A stretch of 22,500 nucleotides of DNA from Cristatella mucedo (GCA_009760855.2 WPIO01000037.1:3375001-3397500); one strand, 5' to 3'; counted from the first letter of the stretch, positions 1-10,151 are shown. Notes: generated from the sequence alone by a model not told the origin. Translations and numbers: made by a program.

Positions 1-324
1 AGCTCAGTGCAGTGAAGTCGGTGCCGTTCGGCATGCGCACGTTCAACACGTTCTCACACTTGCTACAGCAGACAAGATTGAAGGGACGGATCACATGATT
101 GCAGCCCTGACACCCCCACCGGGCAGCTCGAGAGTTCAAGCAGGATCAAGCCACCAGCCACTACAGCAGCCACCTAAGTGGCAGAGAAGGTGGAGGCTCA
201 CTGTAGACTGCACGGCAAGGTACGCACAGACAGCAGCACTTAGAACCACGGCCACTGGTTAAAAACCACGGAATGGCTCTCTCGAATGAAGCCCCGAGAA
301 CATGTCTCGAGTCTCAGCTTCAGA

Positions 325-420
325 TAGAACGGGAGGTGCTTCCACTTCACAGCCCAGATCGTGGGTTCGAGTCATAACAGCAGGCAAATCCTTAAGGTAC
401 ACTGCCAGCGGTCAGCCAAG
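325..420 (+). mobile_element. SINE-B copy 1 (tRNA head, truncated)
   Basis: GGAGGTGCTTCC, then CAGATCGTGGGTTCGAGTC (B-box), then GCAGGCAAATCCTTAAGG and ACTGCCAGCGGT, follow the same order as the copy at 2515-2670. The 3' portion with the GAGGCT...ATCAGCT end is not seen. Confidence 0.6.
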
Positions 421-1698
421 TGATTTTTTCGGTTGGATTCGTGCTCAAGTTTGACTATACGACGGCTGTATTAAGCCGGGTTTACACAGCGAGTCTTGCA
501 TACCAACTACCTCTGTCCTACTCCAGTTTTCCTATATGTATTAAGTTTGCACGGTCAGTCTTCCTCTAAGTCCTGCTTCCTACTTGCTAGGCCCCTAGAG
601 TGATTATGGAAAAATTTCTTTGGTAAGGAAGGTAGGAAATGGACTTCCGTGATGCACTTCCGGGTGAATTTTAACCCTGCACAATTGACTTTACCACCGC
701 TACCTCAACCTGATTCTTGTGTGCCGAGCTCGAAGCGTCCCATAAACAGGGACTCTAGTGTAACGCATCAATGATTTTTGCATGTCGAGTCGTCCACCAT
801 GCTTTTCGAAGCAATTAAGAAAACGTGCCCTTGACTTTGCCGACGATGGGTCGCACGCTAAGTCTACCCGAGTCTTGGCCAATGAGTCACTGACGCCGTA
901 ATGGACGTGACGGTATACACCGCATACTCGAGTCGGTAGGAAGCAGGTTGGAAGCAAGGCTGACCATGTAAACCCCGCTTTACCGGACCGATGCCCTATG
1001 GCAGGCTGGGCAGTGGTGTGGTAGACCCTCAAGGCCCAGCCGGCTGCCTGCTTCAATGCCTTCAGTAGCTGCCACAGCGGAGGGCGGCGGGCGCGCACAG
1101 CCGCTGCGATATCGATCTGCAGGCTACTAGGTAGTGTTAGCTCAGCCAGCATGCAGTTCTAAGAAACGAGCTGCCCTTGCACCGATGGTTCGGCTAGGAA
1201 AACTTGGACACGTTGCCCTCGCAGCGACAGCCGCGGCTGCTCGGGGTGCGCTGATGCTACCGTCTGAGCAAGAGCATGCGTCTGGCTGCACTCACCACTC
1301 GTCCGAGACGACGTCCTTTTTCAAGTACACGGTCCGAGTCTGGTGTTCGTTGGACACGCCACCGCTGCCGCTGCCATTGTCCGAGCGAGGAGGCGGCGGC
1401 GGCAGCACCGTGCTGTTGAACACGTTGGCCAGCGGCGGGCACACGCAGCGACATCGCTCGTCGTCACGCGCCTGCTCGCCAACGAGAAGAACGATCGCAA
1501 TGTCACTGGGGTGTAGCAGCGCATAGCAAAGCGTAGCCGGGCGTCATGCAGCATCATCCCAGGGCATCGCAGGCCATCGCCAAGGTATCACAGATCGCGA
1601 CCGGGGCAAGCCAGGCACAGAGTGCTCCAGGAGAGGGCACCTGTTGCTCCGGCTTTACGCCACTTGCTAGCGCTCACTCAGACCTGGATGTCACGAGC
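421..1698. other. Intergenic stretch, CpG-rich at 1040-1530, no gene recognised
   Basis: Several open frames of 60-150 codons exist on both strands (longest 700-1152 minus). They overlap one another and resemble no family. The part from 1040 to 1530 is CpG-rich with GGC repeats near 1390-1405. Confidence 0.5.
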
Positions 1699-1808
1699 TT
1701 TAAACGAAAAAAGGAGGAGAAAAAAGAGTAGGAGGAAGATGAAGAGGAGGAGGAGGAGGACCAGGATGACGATGATGATGAGGAGGAGGAGGATTAAAAG
1801 AAGAAGGG
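1699..1808. repeat. Polypurine GA/GAG/GAT-rich tract
   Basis: The plus strand is almost all purine, with GAG, GAT and AAA units. In one frame it reads a Lys/Glu-rich stretch, a TAG, and then a Glu/Asp run ending in TAA. Simple sequence is the plainest explanation. Confidence 0.85.
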
Positions 1809-2514
1809 GCTGACGAAGGCTGCCAGCATCACACGACAGAACAGTCTTTCATTGACGTCAACAAAAGTACGATGCATGATGCCGACAGCAGCACCGTACG
1901 CCGGTAAGCACTTCACGCACACCACATTAAAAAAACAAATGCATGCAAGGAATTTGCTGAAATTCGGGAATGCAATGATACGACTGCTAGTGAACGGGTA
2001 AACCTACGCGATCTTCACCACACGTAACAAGCTGATCAGGTGTTCCGGCGCACGCATGGGAGAATTAGACGACTTGTGCTAGGAGCCCACTGCTGATCAT
2101 CATACATAGAAGATACGCTGCGCTTTGGGTGAAAAAGGGTGGTTTGAAATGGGATCTAACTGCAGCAAGAGTTCAAATCGACGGTCACAGCAGCACGAGA
2201 GGGAGGAGGGAAGGGGAAACAAAGAGGGCTCGATTCTGCCACTCGCCGGAGACAGAAGGCGTTCGAAGCTTTGCGAGCAAGAGTTTGGGCCAGCGTCAGC
2301 CCTCGATGTGGGCCGAATCCTGACGGGAGCCCTGACTTCGATCCCAGTAAACAATCGAGAGGATGCAAAGCTGCAGCCGATGCTGACGGCCATCGATCCG
2401 AGGCAGTGTATGCCTGCTTGGGTTTCAGCATCGTAAGAACGGTATGGACGGACATAATTACAATGGAAAATCACTACGCTTGGGACTCAAGACACCGATC
2501 TCAAATCCGTGATA
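1809..2514. other. Intergenic stretch, nothing recognised
   Basis: Overlapping short frames occur on both strands at 2100-2475, with no recognisable domain, RNA gene or repeat. Confidence 0.5.
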
Positions 2515-2670
2515 ACCCAAGAGGTAAGGTGCTCCCTGTTCACGACCGAGATCGTGGGTTCGAATCCTGCAGTGGGCGATCCTTTATTGCCAACTGCCAG
2601 CAGTTGTGATAGTCGTTAGGGCTCTTCTATTGCTACACAAATGAGGCTAATTAATCAGCTAATACTTTTT
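2515..2670 (+). mobile_element. SINE-B copy 2 (best preserved)
   Basis: The head is AGAGGTAAGGTGCTCCC, followed by GAGATCGTGGGTTCGAATCC (A-box- and B-box-like). The body is CTGCAGTGGGCGATCC, TTTATTGCC and ACTGCCAGCAG, then GGGCTCTTCTATTGC. The 3' end is AAATGAGGCTAATTAATCAG, CTAATAC and a T-rich end. It was recognised by comparison with copies at 6377-6560 and 12310-12495. No LINE-type tail hairpin is present. Confidence 0.7.
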
Positions 2671-2894
2671 AAATATGTGGATCAAGGCGACGTTCAGCTA
2701 AAACCACCAACGTCAAGCCGACGTCTCGGCTGAATCACTCTTGGCACAAAGTGTGCTCTATTAACTGGCCTGCAGTGAAGCTCCACTACGTTACTGCATA
2801 TCCTCGGCATCTCTGCTCAAACGACTCTAAACTATCGGGTCGACTGCTAAGCAGGCATGCTATTGAAGTGCCAGGCACTCCGCTAGGAGTGATG

Positions 2895-3080
2895 TGCTGA
2901 GTCTCAGCCCAGAGTAAGAAGAAGCAATTCACGATCGGGAGGGGGGTCATCGGTTCGATGCCTTCATGGAGAATTAAGAATTGCCAGAGGCTGCACACCG
3001 GAGAGATGGCTGCTAAGTCTCGTCTAGCCTATTATATGCAAGGCTGTTGAATCAGCTGACGTTCGACTTTTTACTTTTTT
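2895..3080 (+). mobile_element. SINE-B copy 3 (diverged)
   Basis: CATCGGTTCGATGCC (B-box-like, near 2950) is followed by AATTGCCAGAGGCTG and AAGTCTCGTCTAGCC. The 3' end is CAAGGCTGTTGAATCAGCTG, then ACGTTCGACTTTTTAC. The end is very close to that of the intronic copy (GAGGCTGTTTAGTCAACTGG, CCGTTCCTTTACTTTTT). Confidence 0.55.
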
Positions 3081-4814
3081 TTTGCTGCTATATCACATAA
3101 ACACGAGCTGCTGCATTGATCGAGCAAGCTAAATCCTGCATAGCTCAACAGTGTTAAAAAAGCATCATCCGCGGCTAGTGATGACAGTCATCGTATGCAT
3201 TAGCAATCACAATCAGTGGTCACAAGAACTTTAGGAATAACAGTTCACTTGTTAGGATGCCAAATGCAAACCAGGCGATGACCTGACCAAGACCTGCGAT
3301 CGAAGCATTTCCTGTGCACTGGCAAGTTCACTGATTTATCTATTCGGCTGGCAGCTGGCAGCATGAATTCGGAAGTCACCCCATAGCTAAAGATGAGCTT
3401 TCATGAATCATTGTGTACTATACAACGGAGCAATGCAGGCTGCGATGCAGCCTCCTGGTTAGAAAGAAGAAAACATAGTTCGTTTGGCCTTATCCATAGG
3501 CCAAAAAGCATGGCCCCAATCCGTGGTGTGGAGCCCCGTACTTCTGCAGCACACTGCAGCAGGTTGCCGCCTCCCCCCTTACCCCGCACGGCAGCGTTGG
3601 CACTTCGGATCGATCATCGCCCGTATTATCACGTGTAGTGTCAATTTATAGACGAAAAACTCTACACCCTGCTGGATCCGAACACGGGTCCTTAGGGTCG
3701 AAGACAAGTGATGGCAGTTTGAAAATATAAAGCAACAAAAAACTCTGCCTGCCAAAGGTTTGACGGGAGAAATTGTTTGACTTGAACAATGAATGCCGGC
3801 AAAAAAATCTTACACAGAGTGTGATTCTTACACAAGACCTAATGGCCTGGAATGTACGACGTTGATTACTGGGCGACCACCTCGGGTATGCTAGCTAAGA
3901 AAGAAGACACACCCAGCAAGGCATAAGGGCAGCACAGGCATCCTTTATGCGGTTATTTTTCAAGTTCAGACACCTGCATTCACCTCGTGAGCCAACCAGC
4001 ACTTCGAATTTCCCTCGTTGGTACAGCAATGGTTGACGCAAACAGCAGTCATGGACAGACCAATTTTCAGTGGTAAACGAGGCTTGCTCTAGTCTCACTC
4101 CACTGGCTTCTTACCAACCTATATAAGTTAAAAGCCTGTCCTGAACATACTGTACGTGCAACGAGGCCACTGCTGATTAGCTAGCCTGTGGAGACCAATT
4201 GGTTAACAGCCGGAAGTAGACTGCTATAATTTAAATGTGGGCACAGGTTCATTTGATAATACATCATTCCAACTATTCTGAAATATTTTTTTATTTTTTC
4301 TTCCAAGAAATGTTTAGCTACATTAGGAAGGAACTGCTAGTCTGCCAGTCCATATTGCGTGCTCACGAGCTAGGTCAGCAGACATGCAGGCCTGCTTTGA
4401 AAGCAAAGTTAAAAACTGTTCATGATTTCTGCCACAATGAGCAAGTCTCAGAGGTAATGCAAAGGTTTGTTTCCACTTTTTATGCCAGACAGATCGTCCA
4501 AACAACCAGCCAGTATTATATTTTATAAATAGAAAAATGTGCAGGCGGGCATCCAAATGCCTGATTAAGCATCCCTTTGACTGTATAAAGGACCGGTCAA
4601 ATGCATGCATATCTACCTACCTGAAAATTATAAGCTAGTGCTTTGCAAGTCCTAAAAGTCACAGTCACTGACGTCCTAAATCAACTCGTTTCCGATGTAT
4701 TCATAGCTGGTACATTGCTGTAGAGCGATTGCGAGTGTCAAAAAAGGAGAAGGTGGAGATAACTTGTTAATTGTCATTTATACTCATAATTGAAATTTGG
4801 CGTTTAAATGCTAG
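3081..4814. other. Intergenic AT-rich stretch, nothing recognised
   Basis: No frame above about 100 codons resembles a protein family. There is a possible short SINE-B-like end at 4160-4185 on the minus strand (AGGCTAGCTAATCAGC), too short to call. Confidence 0.5.
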
Positions 4815-5630
4815 AAGCCTTCGAGCACCTCAAATTCTCTCAACTCATTTGCTGCATGCATTGATGACATCCGCACATGGATGGCAGCAAATTTTCTAAA
4901 ACTAAACGATGATAAAACTAACTTACTAGTTATGGGCAAACCCAGTGTTATTCAGAGATTGGAAAGGCTGACTCTCAAAATTGGCTCTGCCAGCATATCT
5001 CCAGTTGAATCAGCTCAAAATCTAGGTGTCATGTTCCAAAGCGACCTCTCGTTAGACGACCATATCAGCTCCACAGTCAAATCCGCCTATTTTCAGCTTC
5101 ATAGCATTGCTAAAATTCAGGTTTGTTTAGATAAGGATACCACGTCCAAGTTGGTCCATGCATTCGTGACATTCCGCCTCGACTTCTGCAACTCACTGCT
5201 TACTGGCCTACCTGCATGTACGATCAGGCGATTGCAGCTGGTGCAAAACTCTGCAGCTAGGCTTGTCTGTCGTGAGCGTCGCAGTTGCCACATTACTCCA
5301 CTTCTCGCCGACCTGCACTGGCTACCAGTGAAGCAACGGATTGACTTCAAGGTTTTGTCGCTCACTTTTAGGTCACTTCATTCTATGGCTCCAGCCTATC
5401 TCTCAGATATACTACCCCACCAGGCCAAGCATCGTACCACCGGCTTCTCGGAATCCAACAGTCTAGAAATACCTCATACAAACCTTAAATCCTTTGGAGA
5501 CCGTGCATTTAGTTCGTATGCTCCCAAAGCCTGGAACTCCCTCCCGACCTGCGTCACGACACTCCCTGACTTGACGATATTTAAACAAAAACTACCAACG
5601 CATATGCTTCTCGGAGAATTTTCTGAGTGA
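4815..5630 (+). pseudogene. 5'-truncated L2/CR1-like LINE: C-terminal part of reverse transcriptase ORF
   Basis: An open frame runs from after TAG at 4812-4814 to TGA at 5628-5630. It reads NSFAACIDDIRTWMAANFLKLNDDKTN and continues through DLHWLPVKQRIDFKVLSLTFRSLHSMAPAYLSDIL to APKAWNSLP. This is the region downstream of the catalytic YxDD box in CR1/L2-type non-LTR retrotransposons. The catalytic YxDD, the thumb start and the endonuclease are absent, so the copy is 5'-truncated and cannot move on its own. The frame is intact within the fragment, which suggests a fairly young insertion. A second copy in opposite orientation lies at 9052-9910. Confidence 0.85.
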
Positions 5631-5733
5631 GTTTTTTGTGTGCCAATCCGTGCTGACATTGAGCTTGTTATCACTAGCCTACTGACACTTCCTTTGCAGC
5701 ATATTCGAGGCGCCAAGAGTCCGACGTGCCGCC
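5631..5733 (+). mobile_element. 3' UTR and partial tail of the plus-strand LINE copy
   Basis: After the ORF, the segment with CGTGCTGACA..., then GCAGCATATTCGAGGCGCC, corresponds to the 3' UTR and start of the tail hairpin of the minus-strand copy (CGTGCTGACACTG..., TTACAGCAAATGTAAAGCGCC). The second half of the tail hairpin is not visible; sequence passes straight into the CT microsatellite. Confidence 0.55.
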
Positions 5734-5759
5734 CTCTCTCTCTCTCTCACTCTCTTTGT

Positions 5760-5857
<98 letters not shown>

Positions 5858-5863
5858 GTGTCA

Positions 5864-5894
<31 letters not shown>

Positions 5895-5948
5895 CCTCTC
5901 TCTCTCTCTCTCCATCCCTCTTGCCCCACTCTCTCTCTCTCCCTCTCT
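5734..5948. repeat. Compound microsatellite (CT)n-(AT)n-(CT)n
   Basis: CT runs at about 5734-5793 and 5866-5948 flank an AT run of about 62 bases (5793-5855). It begins exactly where the LINE tail at 5707-5733 would continue, so it may have grown from that 3' end. All open frames across it are simple-sequence artefacts. Confidence 0.95.
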
Positions 5949-6003
5949 GAGAAGTGTGTCGCGTCTTATTGATATCACCATTTGTATGCGATTGCAGTGA
6001 CGG

Positions 6004-6041
6004 CTAGACCAAGCCTTGGCAAAAGCTAAGGCTTGGTCTAG
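6004..6041. repeat. 14-bp perfect hairpin CTAGACCAAGCCTT / AAGGCTTGGTCTAG
   Basis: Arms 6004-6017 and 6028-6041 are perfect reverse complements with a 10-base loop (GGCAAAAGCT), inside which two more pairs are possible. It lies about 55 bases after the compound microsatellite, at the edge of the GC-rich block. Confidence 0.9.
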
Positions 6042-6376
6042 TCACGTTATACCCTCCCTGCTTATCGTCCGATTATCCCTATTTGAGCGTGCATATCCTT
6101 GGGCAGCAAACGGTGCAGCGCTTGCAAGACGCGAGCGGGCGAACGCTCGCGTCTCTCTCCAACCACCAAAGACGCGCCGCGCTCGCCCGCCGGCGCCGAG
6201 CAGCCTAGGCACGGTGGGGGAGGGGGTCGGGCGAGGCACGAGTCGGCAGGCGTTGGCAGCCCTGACAGGACCGACCTCGGGTCTCGCGTCCGACGGCTCA
6301 CCATCCGATACGCTCCGCAAGCCGCGCTACGATAGGCGACCTTCGGAATTACTCCTAGCCACGCGCGTATGTCGCG

Positions 6377-6560
6377 GTCAGAAAAAATTAAGGTTAGCTG
6401 ATTCAGCGGCCTCATTTACATGGCGGCAGAAGAGCCTTTGCGGCGGCTTTTCGACCGGCTCGCAGAGGACAAGATGGAGGAGCCGCCTGCTGCAGGCCTC
6501 GCACTGCACGCGACCTCAGCGCATCGCGAAGTGCGGGCGCCTCGCCCCTACGCACAGACC
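6377..6560 (-). mobile_element. SINE-B copy 4, GC-rich variant inside the CpG-dense block
   Basis: The minus strand reads GAGGCCTGCAGCAGGCGGCTCC, later GGCTCTTCTGCCGCCATGT, then AAATGAGGCCGCTGAATCAG and CTAACCTTAATTTTTT. Spacing of the shared blocks is about the same as in copy 2 (roughly 50 bases between CCTGCAG and GGCTCTTCT). The tRNA-like B-box has degenerated. Much of the body has more G and C than the other copies. Confidence 0.6.
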
Positions 6561-6591
6561 CGAGGCCGAGCCGACGCAGAAGCTTCTACGC

Positions 6592-6648
6592 GCTCAGCGG
6601 CGGGCGCGCACAAGCGAGCGCGCATCCGTCGCGCGCCCGCCGCTGAGC
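6592..6648. repeat. 18-bp perfect inverted repeat in the GC-rich block
   Basis: GCTCAGCGGCGGGCGCGC (6592-6609) and its exact reverse complement (6631-6648) are separated by 21 bases. A third partial copy, CTCAGCGGCGGGCGCGGGCG, follows at about 6657-6676. Confidence 0.9.
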
Positions 6649-7270
6649 CGCAGTGCCTCAGCGGCGGGCGCGGGCGAGCAGCGCCCCGCGGCTCCTAGCC
6701 GCGAGCTCCTAGAGCCAAAGCCGAGCTTCGCGACAAGGATTCAAGACAATGACAATGACAATGACAAGGGTCATCTCGCAGGCGCGGCGGGCCAAGAACC
6801 GAGGCACCGCCGAGCGACGCGACGCGAATGGCGTCGTCTCCCCCGAATGAGGCTGGCCAGCGATACGCCCCTGGCGAAGAGACGGCTCTCGCTTCGGAGC
6901 GGCACGCACTCTGCCGCCCCATGGCGCATTCGCGCGCTGGCGCGCACGTCGGGCGGTTCGGTTCGCGACTCTCCAGGTCAGCTGTTGAGCGCGGGCGGCT
7001 CGCAGGCCGGAGCCTGCCTGCGGCTCGCAGGCGACTGCGTCTGGCGCTGTCCCAGATCGTTCGACGGTCGCGCGCGACACGTTACCTGCGTAGGACGAAC
7101 GTTAATCAGCACGAATATGCAGCCGGCTGCCCGGACCAGCGGAGCCAGCATAGTTACAGCGGGGCGTTGCAAAGCCGGATGTGGCCTCTGCCGGAAAGTG
7201 GTCTATGAGGTCACATGCTAGGATGCTGACGAGCTGAGAGGGGTGGGCTCGCGGCCCGCGTCGCGGTCAG

Positions 7271-7674
7271 AGCTACTTGCTGTGAGAGCGGTGAAGCCTG
7301 CCCTATGAGCACTGTGCTTATCGTATGCGAAAAATCTCCCATCTCTTGAAGCCGGATTGGACGCGCTGCAACGCACAGTATGCGGCAGCTTTACCTCCTC
7401 GAAAAACCGGAAAAAGCTACAGCCCCTCTTCTGGCGACTTCTAAGCTGCGTACGGTCGCCGACAGCTCATAGCTTCCTCCTACGAGTTATAAACAGTTGC
7501 AGGCTCGTAACTTCAAGCGGATTTTTCTGTGTTGTGTAAAACGCGTCCCACAGATTCTCAGCTGCCGTTCGCTTATTCCGCATCTGTCAAGCTTGACATT
7601 GACATTCAGCTTGACCTCTCATGGCGAAAAAGGTCATCAGGTGGCTTAAGCGATAGCGGTATAAATGTACATGC
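7271..7674. other. Intergenic stretch between GC-rich block and TG repeat
   Basis: No gene, RNA or repeat recognised. Confidence 0.5.
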
Positions 7675-7705
7675 TTGTGTGTGTGCGTGTGTTGCCTATG
7701 TATAC

Positions 7706-7798
<93 letters not shown>

Positions 7799-7851
7799 GG
7801 GGTGTGTGCGTGCGCGCGTTTGCGCGGGTGTGTGTGTGTGCGCGTGCGCGG
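7675..7851. repeat. (TG)n tract with GC-alternating end
   Basis: A short (AT) run (7705-7717) leads into a nearly pure TG run of about 78 bases (7717-7794). This continues as TGCGCG-type alternating purine-pyrimidine sequence to about 7851. Confidence 0.95.
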
Positions 7852-9051
7852 GGATAGCTGTGTTTACGCTATCGACTTGCCTCCTAGTTGCCGATGCCGA
7901 CTTGCCTACTAGTTCGGCGTTTGCACTATTGATTCAGGAAGCATTGATGGCCGACTTAGTCCACCCATACATAGTCCCCAACCCTAATTGGGTAGGCTGT
8001 CTGAGAAAGAATGATTCTTCGAGAGCCACCGAGCCAAAACGCGCAGAAATTGATTTTGCAGCTGCAGCCATCATTTCCGAGTAGTGTGAGAAGAATAGAA
8101 AGAATAGGAAGATAAGCATATAAAAAGCTTATCGGGATAATGCATAGTGCTAACTAAGTAATGCGAGCCCTTACGGGTGTGAGGTGTATGGTGCTAAGTT
8201 TTGTGGGACGCGGGTTTGTTGGTGAATGTCATAGACATACGAGGCGCGTCTTCTGTATAGAAAAGGGTTAGGATGTGGCTACAATGCATAAGCATCTCAT
8301 TTTCAGGGACTAGCTCTGAACGCCTCAATGTAACACACGTCTACGAACGTCAGCCATATTTATTCTGACAATGAGGTATATACAGGAGATGAGCTTTCGG
8401 GTTTTCGTTGGTCGGCTGGTACAACCAGGGAGCCTTAAGTAGAGTGACTTCCCTTTCACGACTGCTGGCTGATTTGGCCCATGGTGTGGTGACGCAGTAG
8501 CCCAAACCAGAGACATCGGCACAAAATTGACACCGATTTAGGAGGAAAGTCGATCGTGTAAACGCAGCTTAAATCGTGCATCCACCCCAGTCCGAACGGA
8601 GTTCCTTTTTCTGGAGCGCCACTGAGCTTGATACCAGACCCCGTTCGGGTAGCGAAGCCTGCTGTACGATTGGTTGGCGCTAGGGAGGTAAAGCATTCCC
8701 TGAGACGTTATAGCCCTGCCCCCACCGACTGACAAGTGTCTGGTTACGCCTTTGGTATACCAGTCCGAATGTATGCATTGCAGTAGAGGATCGTTTTGTC
8801 ATACCCTGCTGGAATAAATATCGTGATTATAAGGTCTTTGATTCTATCTAAGGGAGCCAACAACCGCTAACCCCTTTGATTAACCCGAATTCAGCACTCA
8901 CCTGATGGACTGAGCCACTGACACGGTTAAGCTCTGGCCCCCACCTTGGCTTAATAATTGCTTCGACAGTGGCATTGGCATCGGAAATAGGGTGCCAGCT
9001 GGCTATGCTCCCATCCCGATGACGCTTCGAAAGAACGTCGCCAGCGGAGCG
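7852..9051. other. Intergenic stretch left of the minus-strand LINE
   Basis: Only frames of 60-85 codons are present, with no recognisable similarity. It ends at the ATT-type tail of the LINE. Confidence 0.5.
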
Positions 9052-9910
9052 ATAACAATAATAATAATGCACTTGATAAAGCGCCCTCAGAGAAGTCAAT
9101 CTCTTTCTAGGCGCTTTACATTTGCTGTAAAGTGAAATGCAATTGAATGGTTAGTAAAATCATGCTTGAAAAACAAACGAGATGAATAATATGGTTAGGG
9201 GTGACATGCACAGGGTCATCATGCAAATGTGGTTAGTGGCAGCATGCACAGTGTCAGCACGCATAAGCACATCAAGGACGAATCTCAGGGACCCACTAAA
9301 GGCTGTCCTAAATTGGTGTATTAAGTTCCTTTTAAATGCGGTCGGGTCAGGGGATGTCCTGACGCAAGTCGGGAAGGAGTTCCAGGCTTTGGGAGCACAC
9401 GAACTAAATGCACGGTCTCCAAAGGATTCGAGGTTTGTACGAGGTATTTCTAGACTGTTGGATTCCGAAAAGCAGGTGATACGATGCTTGGCCTGATGGG
9501 GTAGTATATCTTAGAGATAGGCTGGAGCAATAGACTGAAGGGACCTAAAAGTGAGCGACACAACCTTGAAGTCAATCCGTTGCTTCACTGGTAGCCAGTG
9601 CAGGTCGGCGAGAAGTGGAGTAATGTGGCAACTGCGACGCTCACGACAGACAAGCCTAGCGGCAGTTTTGCACCAGTTGTAATCACCTGATCGCACATGC
9701 CGGTAGGCCAGTAAGCAGTGAGTTGCAGAAGTCGAGACGGGATGTCACGAATGCATGGACCAACTTGGACGTGGTATCCTTATCTAAACAAGCCCTAATT
9801 TTAGCAATGTTATGAAGCTGAAAATGGGCAGATTTGACTGTGAAGCTGATATGTTCGTCTAACGAGAGGTCGCTTTGGAATATTACACCTAGATTTCGAG
9901 CTTGGCATTG
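9052..9910 (-). mobile_element. Degenerate LINE copy (RT 3' part, 3' UTR, tail), minus strand
   Basis: The minus strand from about 9905 downward is near-identical over long stretches to the LINE at 5020-5600, including WLPVKQRIDFKV and APKAWNS. It is broken: two bases are missing near 9660 relative to the other copy (AAAACTGCCGC versus AAAACTCTGCAGC), and TCA has become TAA in CTCTAAGATATA near 9511, a nonsense change. The reading end FKRNLIHQFRTAF looks more typical of L2-type ORF2 ends than the plus-strand copy. The element ends in a tail stem-loop (9077-9118) followed by (ATT)n reading on the minus strand (about 9068-9052). The 5' end at about 9905-9910 is a truncation point. Confidence 0.85.
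9077..9118 (-). repeat. LINE 3' tail stem-loop
   Basis: TAAAGCGCC (9077-9085) and GGCGCTTTA (9110-9118) form nine perfect pairs. Inside, AGAGA (9089-9093) pairs with TCTCT (9100-9104). Tails of this kind are what the LINE reverse transcriptase recognises in L2/CR1-type elements. The same structure ends the SINE at 17895-18042. Confidence 0.75.
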
Positions 9911-10094
9911 TCTTCAATACAGATCTGACCTTACATACTCGAGAGCAGGTATTAGCGGACCGCATGATGTGTTCCCTAGCTGATTCACTGGAACTGTTCC
10001 CTTAGCTGACAAGTCCAATTCGTTTTTCTGCCCCATAATTGAGCTTATCGATAGAGAGGCTAGCCAACGAATACATTTCAAGCCTCGATAGAAG

Positions 10095-10097
10095 ATA

Positions 10098-10151
<54 letters not shown>

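Larger units (their letters stand above)
6100..7270. other. CpG-dense GC-rich block without a recognisable gene
   Basis: This stretch is much richer in G, C and CpG than its surroundings. It contains several perfect hairpins: 11 bp at 6127-6137/6144-6154, 18 bp at 6592-6609/6631-6648, and 6 bp at 7002-7007/7012-7017. It also has a (GACAAT)3 run at 6745-6762, a 13-bp direct repeat at 6995-7007 and 7020-7032, and a SINE-B copy. A 401-codon plus-strand frame crosses it (6016-7221), but it contains the SINE antisense and resembles no family; such frames are common in GC-rich DNA. It could be a CpG-island promoter or an old GC-rich repeat. Confidence 0.6.

Noticed and set aside
325-420. Functional tRNA genes at the B-box-like sites (also 2515, 12420, 17970)
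   Set aside because: No paired acceptor stem or complete cloverleaf; they are SINE heads.
700-1152. 150-codon minus-strand frame
   Set aside because: Less repetitive than the others but with no recognisable domain or splice context; not enough to call a gene.
4160-4185. Sixth SINE-B copy on the minus strand
   Set aside because: Only about 16 bases resemble the 3' end; no body or head was found.
5726-5972. Ser/Leu-Ile/Tyr repeat proteins over the microsatellite
   Set aside because: Pure translation of CT and AT repeats.
6016-7221. 401-codon plus-strand frame in the GC-rich block
   Set aside because: It runs antisense through a SINE-B copy and through hairpins, has no recognisable domain, and GC-rich DNA has few stops by chance.
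9182-9496. 104-codon plus-strand frame
   Set aside because: Antisense of the minus-strand LINE.
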